Program-made: the position numbers and the translations under genes
Shown: piece by piece, positions 23,220-25,888 of the stretch
How the letters are laid out: each line of letters starts with the position of its first letter
How positions within the stretch are numbered: the first letter of the stretch is position 1
Notes under the pieces: model-generated
Databases searched by the model: none
Told to the model about the DNA's origin: nothing
What the model saw: the letters and a program-made list of their open reading frames with translations, nothing else
IMG/VR virus record: IMGVR_UViG_3300025286_000123
Span: 1 to 25,888 of that record
DNA from: a virus
DNA length: 25,888 nt
Strand: one strand, 5' to 3'

Positions 23220-23403
23220 TGACTTCTTCTACATCAACCCAATCTACTTTCAATATCTTTTTCCAATCCCACTCACTTGGATGCCCGTCGAAAGACGAGT
23301 GTTCAAAGGTGAGCTTGATTGTTATTTCCTTTATCTCCTCCTTTTCAATGGGGGGAGTTTCGTTCTCACGCTGGCCCCAAGCGTCTAGTGAAGTCCAACT
23401 CAT
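23212..23403 (-). CDS. Small acidic Trp-rich protein, 63 aa
   Basis: The ATG overlaps the DUF932 gene's stop as ATGA (23403-23400), and the end overlaps the activator gene by 8 bases. The product (MSWTSLDAWGQRENETPPIE and on) is acidic with five tryptophans. It has a strand-like IKEITIKLTFEH followed by DWKKILKVDWVDVEEVNA. No family recognised. Since it is co-translated with the activator, it could regulate it, as the usual N-terminal regulatory domain is absent; this is speculation from position. Confidence 0.6.
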   Translation of the reverse strand: MSWTSLDAWGQRENETPPIEKEEIKEITIKLTFEHSSFDGHPSEWDWKKILKVDWVDVEEVNA

Positions 23404-24164
23404 TGCTTTGCTAGGAAGTTGAGTACACGGTGAGAAGTGCGCTGGGCTAACTCAAAACTCTTCTCTGAAAGAGGGGTGAGTTCTTGAGTGACAGCGTTGT
23501 ACAGGTTGTAGATGTTGCGGCGATGGTCTAATTCATAGGTTGGATTAGTCCATGTTTCCTCGATTCTCTTTGCTCGACGGTCGCCAAGCTCCATCTTCTT
23601 GATGAGAACGGAACCTTCATCCTGTGTTATCTGTCGGTTAGACATTGCCTTATAGAAATCAACGGCGGCAAGCCATTGAAATCGTGACTCCTTGATTGTG
23701 TCCCGCAAGAATTTTAGGTCGATGCGGTTGTTGTGTACCTTGGTCACTTGACTTTCCTTGGCCATTGAAACCATGCCATTTGAGCAGATGTAACGCAGTA
23801 GACCGGCAGCTAGGGTGACTCCAGTTGAGCCATCATAGGAGTTCTTGGCAAGGAGACGGAATCCAAGGTTGTCTCCCGGCACTATCTCACGCTGCTCACT
23901 ATCAAAGTCGTAAACAGCGTACATCCGACGACCACCAGCTACCGAGTAGGTTTGTCTGGTGAAACCACCGTAGTCTAGGCAGGATTCGATTGTCTCCAGA
24001 ACATCTTTGTTCTGAACGATCTTGTATTTCTTGCTTGTTACGGCCAAGCACTCGCCTGTGTCCTCGCGGAAGTTGCCGACAAAGCCGTCAACTCTCACGC
24101 CTTTTGAGTATATGGATTGCCTGACGACATTGAAGTCGTAGGCATCTGTTTGTTTAGTTTTCAT
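23400..24164 (-). CDS. DUF932 family protein, 254 aa
   Basis: I use the ATG at 24164 (MKTKQTDAYDFNVVRQSIYS), which overlaps the upstream gene by only 11 bases; a GTG at 24221 is in frame but lies deep in that gene. The run from LAVTSKKYKIVQNKDVLETI through GGRRMYAVYDF, GDNLGFRLLAKNSYDGSTGV and LRYICSNGMV is the conserved core of DUF932 (phage/plasmid-like protein family, TIGR03299-type). These proteins are widespread on phages and plasmids and their molecular function is not known to me. Helices fill the C-terminal half. Confidence 0.75.
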   Translation of the reverse strand: MKTKQTDAYDFNVVRQSIYSKGVRVDGFVGNFREDTGECLAVTSKKYKIVQNKDVLETIESCLDYGGFTRQTYSVAGGRRMYAVYDFDSEQREIVPGDNLGFRLLAKNSYDGSTGVTLAAGLLRYICSNGMVSMAKESQVTKVHNNRIDLKFLRDTIKESRFQWLAAVDFYKAMSNRQITQDEGSVLIKKMELGDRRAKRIEETWTNPTYELDHRRNIYNLYNAVTQELTPLSEKSFELAQRTSHRVLNFLAKQ

Positions 24165-24387
24165 TTTGTTTGTTGTGGAGCTTTTCCACAAGATTGTATA
24201 TTTGCTGTTCTCCTTTTTCACTTATTGGTTTTTCGAGTACGAAGTACAAGACTTTCCTGCCACTTTGTAGATTCTCACAAACACCCGTGTTCACGCATCG
24301 TATATTCTCACGAATTAAAATACCACCAATAATTGCAGTCAACATTTCCCGATAAAATTCGCTAATTTCCCAAATGTAGTGGTGCAT
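24154..24387 (-). CDS. Small protein, 77 aa, unknown
   Basis: The start codon and first codons (MHHY) lie within the first copy of the 41-44 bp tandem repeats; a second copy carries a similar ATG-CAC-CAT that leads to a stop after 13 codons. The product has a helix (ISEFYREMLTAIIGGILI), two Cys (CVNTGVC) and a C-terminal helix (KGEQQIYNLVEKLHNKQ). No Shine-Dalgarno is visible. It overlaps the DUF932 start by 11 bases. No family recognised. Confidence 0.5.
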   Translation of the reverse strand: MHHYIWEISEFYREMLTAIIGGILIRENIRCVNTGVCENLQSGRKVLYFVLEKPISEKGEQQIYNLVEKLHNKQNEN

Positions 24388-24506
24388 TACTACTGGTACA
24401 TATAATGTTGCTATTGGTTAAAGTGCTGGTTTACAACCGGCGCACATAATGTAGCGATTGGTAATGGTGCATTACTACTGGTAATCATAATGCAGCAGTT
24501 GGTTTT
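24381..24506. repeat. Three imperfect 41-44 bp tandem repeats
   Basis: Copies begin at about 24381, 24425 and 24466. All contain the core ATAATGnnGCnnTTGGT (24402-24418, 24446-24462, 24487-24503). Copies one and three also share GGTGCATTACTACTGGTA. The region is the longest gap without a gene in the - strand block and lies directly upstream of the 77-aa gene. It could be a protein-binding array (operator or activator site), a replication iteron set, or the scar of a duplicated gene start. The spacing and number are unlike a CRISPR. Confidence 0.75.
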
Positions 24507-24682
24507 TATAGTCCACATTTATAGCAGGGCAGATACCCCTCGAAGGGTGAGTCATTCCACGACTCGCCACCCCAACCACCACATTGAGGGCAACTCTCTT
24601 TTTCCTGTTCTTTGATTTCTTCTTCCTTAAAGTCAGGGTCTTTACCCCTGATAGGCTTGGTGTGTCTGTATTCCTGTTTCAT
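24506..24682 (-). CDS. Zinc-ribbon protein, 58 aa
   Basis: The ATG lies one base after the stop of the upstream gene. The product (MKQEYRHTKPIRGKDPDFKE and on) is charged in its first half. Its second half contains C31-x2-C34-GG and C53-x2-C56-G, a four-cysteine zinc ribbon with a ~18-residue spacer rich in Gly, Trp and Ser. The last Cys pair (CYKCGL) ends the protein. Such small ribbons bind zinc and commonly contact nucleic acid or protein. No specific family recognised. Confidence 0.65.
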   Translation of the reverse strand: MKQEYRHTKPIRGKDPDFKEEEIKEQEKESCPQCGGWGGESWNDSPFEGYLPCYKCGL

Positions 24683-24683
24683 T

Positions 24684-25031
24684 TTACCACCAACAATCGT
24701 AGGTTACAGTCCAACCGTCAGCAAGGGCTTCTCTGGCCCGTGCAATGAATTCTAGGTCTTTGTTGGCATAGTAGTTCATGTCCCACTCATAGGAATCGCT
24801 ACCAAAAAAGAATCCTTCTGTCTTTGGTAGATCTGCCTTGCGAACGACGGTCTCTAACGAGTCAATGTCGTCAATGGTTAGTTTAACTGGCTGGCAGTTA
24901 AAGTCTCCTGTGCCTCCTTGGCTGCGATAGAGTGACTCCATCCAGCCCTGTAACCTATTGTGCTTGCGCCAATCGGCTATTACTTTTTCATCATCGCCTT
25001 TCTTGGCAATGGCTATTTGGTCTAGTCCCAT
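24684..25031 (-). CDS. Conserved phage protein of the MGLDQ.../YDSWW type, 115 aa
   Basis: I use the ATG at 25031 (MGLDQIAIAKKG), the usual start in this family; an upstream in-frame ATG at 25064 lies within the preceding gene. Landmarks are RKHNRLQGWMESLY, the IDSLETVV helix, LPKTEGFFFGSDS and the C-terminal VTYDCWW. These recur in a phage family that is often listed as hypothetical, and sometimes, without good support that I know, as phosphoglycerate kinase. Function unknown. Confidence 0.65.
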   Translation of the reverse strand: MGLDQIAIAKKGDDEKVIADWRKHNRLQGWMESLYRSQGGTGDFNCQPVKLTIDDIDSLETVVRKADLPKTEGFFFGSDSYEWDMNYYANKDLEFIARAREALADGWTVTYDCWW

Positions 25032-25261
25032 TTTGCTTGTGTTTGTTCGTGTTTCTTTGCCCATCTAACCCACTTGCGAGGGTTGCCATAGACTTTTCTT
25101 GCTCTGTTTACTCGTCGCTTCTTGTTTGGAAAATCTGTTTTGTAATTCATGGTGCGTGATTCTTGTCTGCCAATCTCGGCTGTTGTCATGCCGTGCCGAA
25201 TGGCAAACCTTTTGAACGCATAGTCGAATGAGATGTAGTTTGTAATTTTAGAATCTGCCAT
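25022..25261 (-). CDS. Small basic protein, 79 aa, unknown
   Basis: The product begins MADSKITNYISFDYAFKRFA. Residues ~10-32 form a helix, with a possible helix-turn-helix-like RHGMTTAEIGRQES. The rest is rich in Lys, Arg and Trp (KKRRVNRARKVYGNPRKWVR), which suggests nucleic-acid binding. It overlaps both neighbours by 10-14 bases. No family recognised. Confidence 0.55.
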   Translation of the reverse strand: MADSKITNYISFDYAFKRFAIRHGMTTAEIGRQESRTMNYKTDFPNKKRRVNRARKVYGNPRKWVRWAKKHEQTQAKWD

Positions 25262-25508
25262 ATTCTTGGATAGAATTATCTTTTGGAAACAGGATTGTTA
25301 ATGGTGGAATCCAACAATGCATTTTGTATTCTTCAAAGTATTTAGCGTATTGAGGGTTGTTCTTTAAGTAGTTGTGGTTGTATCGGAGGGTGTGTATCTC
25401 TTCGAGTGTTAGTTTGTTGCGTGATTTCCAGTTAGTGTATTTGCCTTCCTTTCTACTGCTCCAACCGTATGGCAAGTCTGCAAAATCTTTTTTCCAAGGG
25501 TGTATCAT
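25248..25508 (-). CDS. Small protein, 86 aa, unknown
   Basis: The product begins MIHPWKKDFADLPYGWSSRK. It is rich in Tyr, Asn, Lys and Trp, with a helix LTLEEIHTLRYNHNYLK and a hydrophobic HCWIPPLTILF stretch near the end. It overlaps its neighbours by 4 and 14 bases, which supports a true coupled gene. No family recognised. Confidence 0.55.
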   Translation of the reverse strand: MIHPWKKDFADLPYGWSSRKEGKYTNWKSRNKLTLEEIHTLRYNHNYLKNNPQYAKYFEEYKMHCWIPPLTILFPKDNSIQEYGRF

Positions 25509-25864
25509 AACTCGGATAGTCCCGTGTCCTCTAGCAAGTACCAGCTTCGGGCATTTATGGGCTTGGACGGACTGTCAGCACCGATGCACCACACATATTG
25601 TTCGTGCTTGTGCTGGTGGAATCGTAGTTTGCTGTTCATCTCATTGAGTAGGGTGTTGAGGCGTTCGCGGGTTGTTGGTGTACCCCAACCGGCAAGTGTT
25701 AGGTGGATTTTATCGCCTCGTTTTCGGGCGATTATGTTGCCGTGCAAGTAAAGTTCGGTCATATTGCCGCCAATTGTGGGGAATGATCGGACTGTTGTGT
25801 TGTCTCTGCTGAATTTGCGCTCGTTGATAAAGGCGCGAGCCGCTAGTTTACTGATTTTTCTCAT
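25505..25864 (-). CDS. Conserved phage hypothetical with TTRERLN motif, 119 aa
   Basis: Near the centre the protein has LYLHGNIIARKRGDKIHLTL, then AGWGTPTTRERLNTLL. This combination of a beta-strand pair with 'LHGN-IA' and a 'W.TxTTRERLN' helix start is a recurring phage protein that I know only as a hypothetical. The N-terminus is basic (MRKISKLAARAF). It is the first complete gene of the - strand block in this window; the 24 bases up to the right edge show no further start. Confidence 0.65.
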   Translation of the reverse strand: MRKISKLAARAFINERKFSRDNTTVRSFPTIGGNMTELYLHGNIIARKRGDKIHLTLAGWGTPTTRERLNTLLNEMNSKLRFHQHKHEQYVWCIGADSPSKPINARSWYLLEDTGLSEL

Positions 25865-25888
25865 TTGTTTATGGTTTCTTTTATGTAT

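Noticed and set aside
24479-24494. TGGTAATCATAATGCA on the + strand in the third tandem repeat, with GG-N10-GC spacing
   Set aside because: The other two repeat copies lack the correct GC position and no + strand gene follows.
24381-24506. CRISPR-like array
   Set aside because: Only three units, which are imperfect throughout, with no conserved repeat/unique spacer pattern. The Cas4-like gene is far away and sits in a recombination operon.

Overview
The window reads as roughly half to two thirds of a tailed double-stranded DNA phage genome, most likely with a podovirus-type short tail. Two long gene blocks converge near 13.75-13.86 kb. Everything from the left edge to 13749 is on the + strand and concerns virion structure and lysis. 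Everything from 13857 to the right edge is on the - strand and concerns DNA replication, recombination, nucleotide metabolism and transcription control. Genes are packed tightly: ATGA or GTGA start/stop overlaps are common and many genes are small, which is typical of lytic phages. I see no integrase, tRNA, CRISPR array or insertion sequence. Terminase, portal, capsid, endolysin and any phage RNA polymerase are not in this window. A nested lipoprotein gene, a sigma-54-type activator and an alpha-CTD that looks proteobacterial together suggest a Gram-negative host that uses sigma-54. The host assignment is an inference.

Left block (+): a Lys/Pro/Ala-rich basic protein, probably entering from outside the window (1-1170). 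Then come a 52-aa helical protein, two small membrane proteins that are holin candidates (1312-1476, 1498-1677), a small amphipathic protein with an out-of-frame lipoprotein nested in it (1664-1961), a coiled-coil ORF, and an overlapping 42-aa protein built of 11-residue repeats (2021-2149). The tail and ejection genes follow: adaptor-like (2146-3201), tail nozzle/hub-like (3206-4945), a short head-fibre-like protein (4935-5177), an 18-aa ORF with a similar ending, two internal-virion-type proteins (5242-7480), and a 2090-residue ejection/polyvalent-type protein with an HEXXH motif (7477-13749).

Right block (-, in order of transcription from the right edge): small phage hypotheticals, a zinc-ribbon protein, three imperfect 41-44 bp tandem repeats, a DUF932 protein, a 63-aa protein, and a minimal sigma-54 activator AAA+ domain with an intact GAFTGA loop (22491-23219). 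In the 66-bp gap just after the activator lies a -24/-12 sigma-54-type promoter pointing into the next operon. That operon carries unknown proteins, a 28-aa membrane peptide, a Cas4/RecB-like nuclease, a MazG-like small protein, a Sak4/RecA-like ATPase, an RNA polymerase alpha-CTD-like protein (19137-19538) and a DUF669/SSB-like protein. After a hairpin come a GIY-YIG nuclease, two small proteins, a family A DNA polymerase with a degenerate UDG-like N-terminal domain, a 65-aa protein and a DUF3987-like primase/helicase ATPase.

The most interesting reading is that this phage may rewire host RNA polymerase rather than bring its own. It carries a sigma-54 activator reduced to its motor, a matching promoter directly downstream, and in the operon that promoter would drive, a detached mimic of the alpha-CTD. 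The motifs are visible in the sequence; the circuit is an inference.
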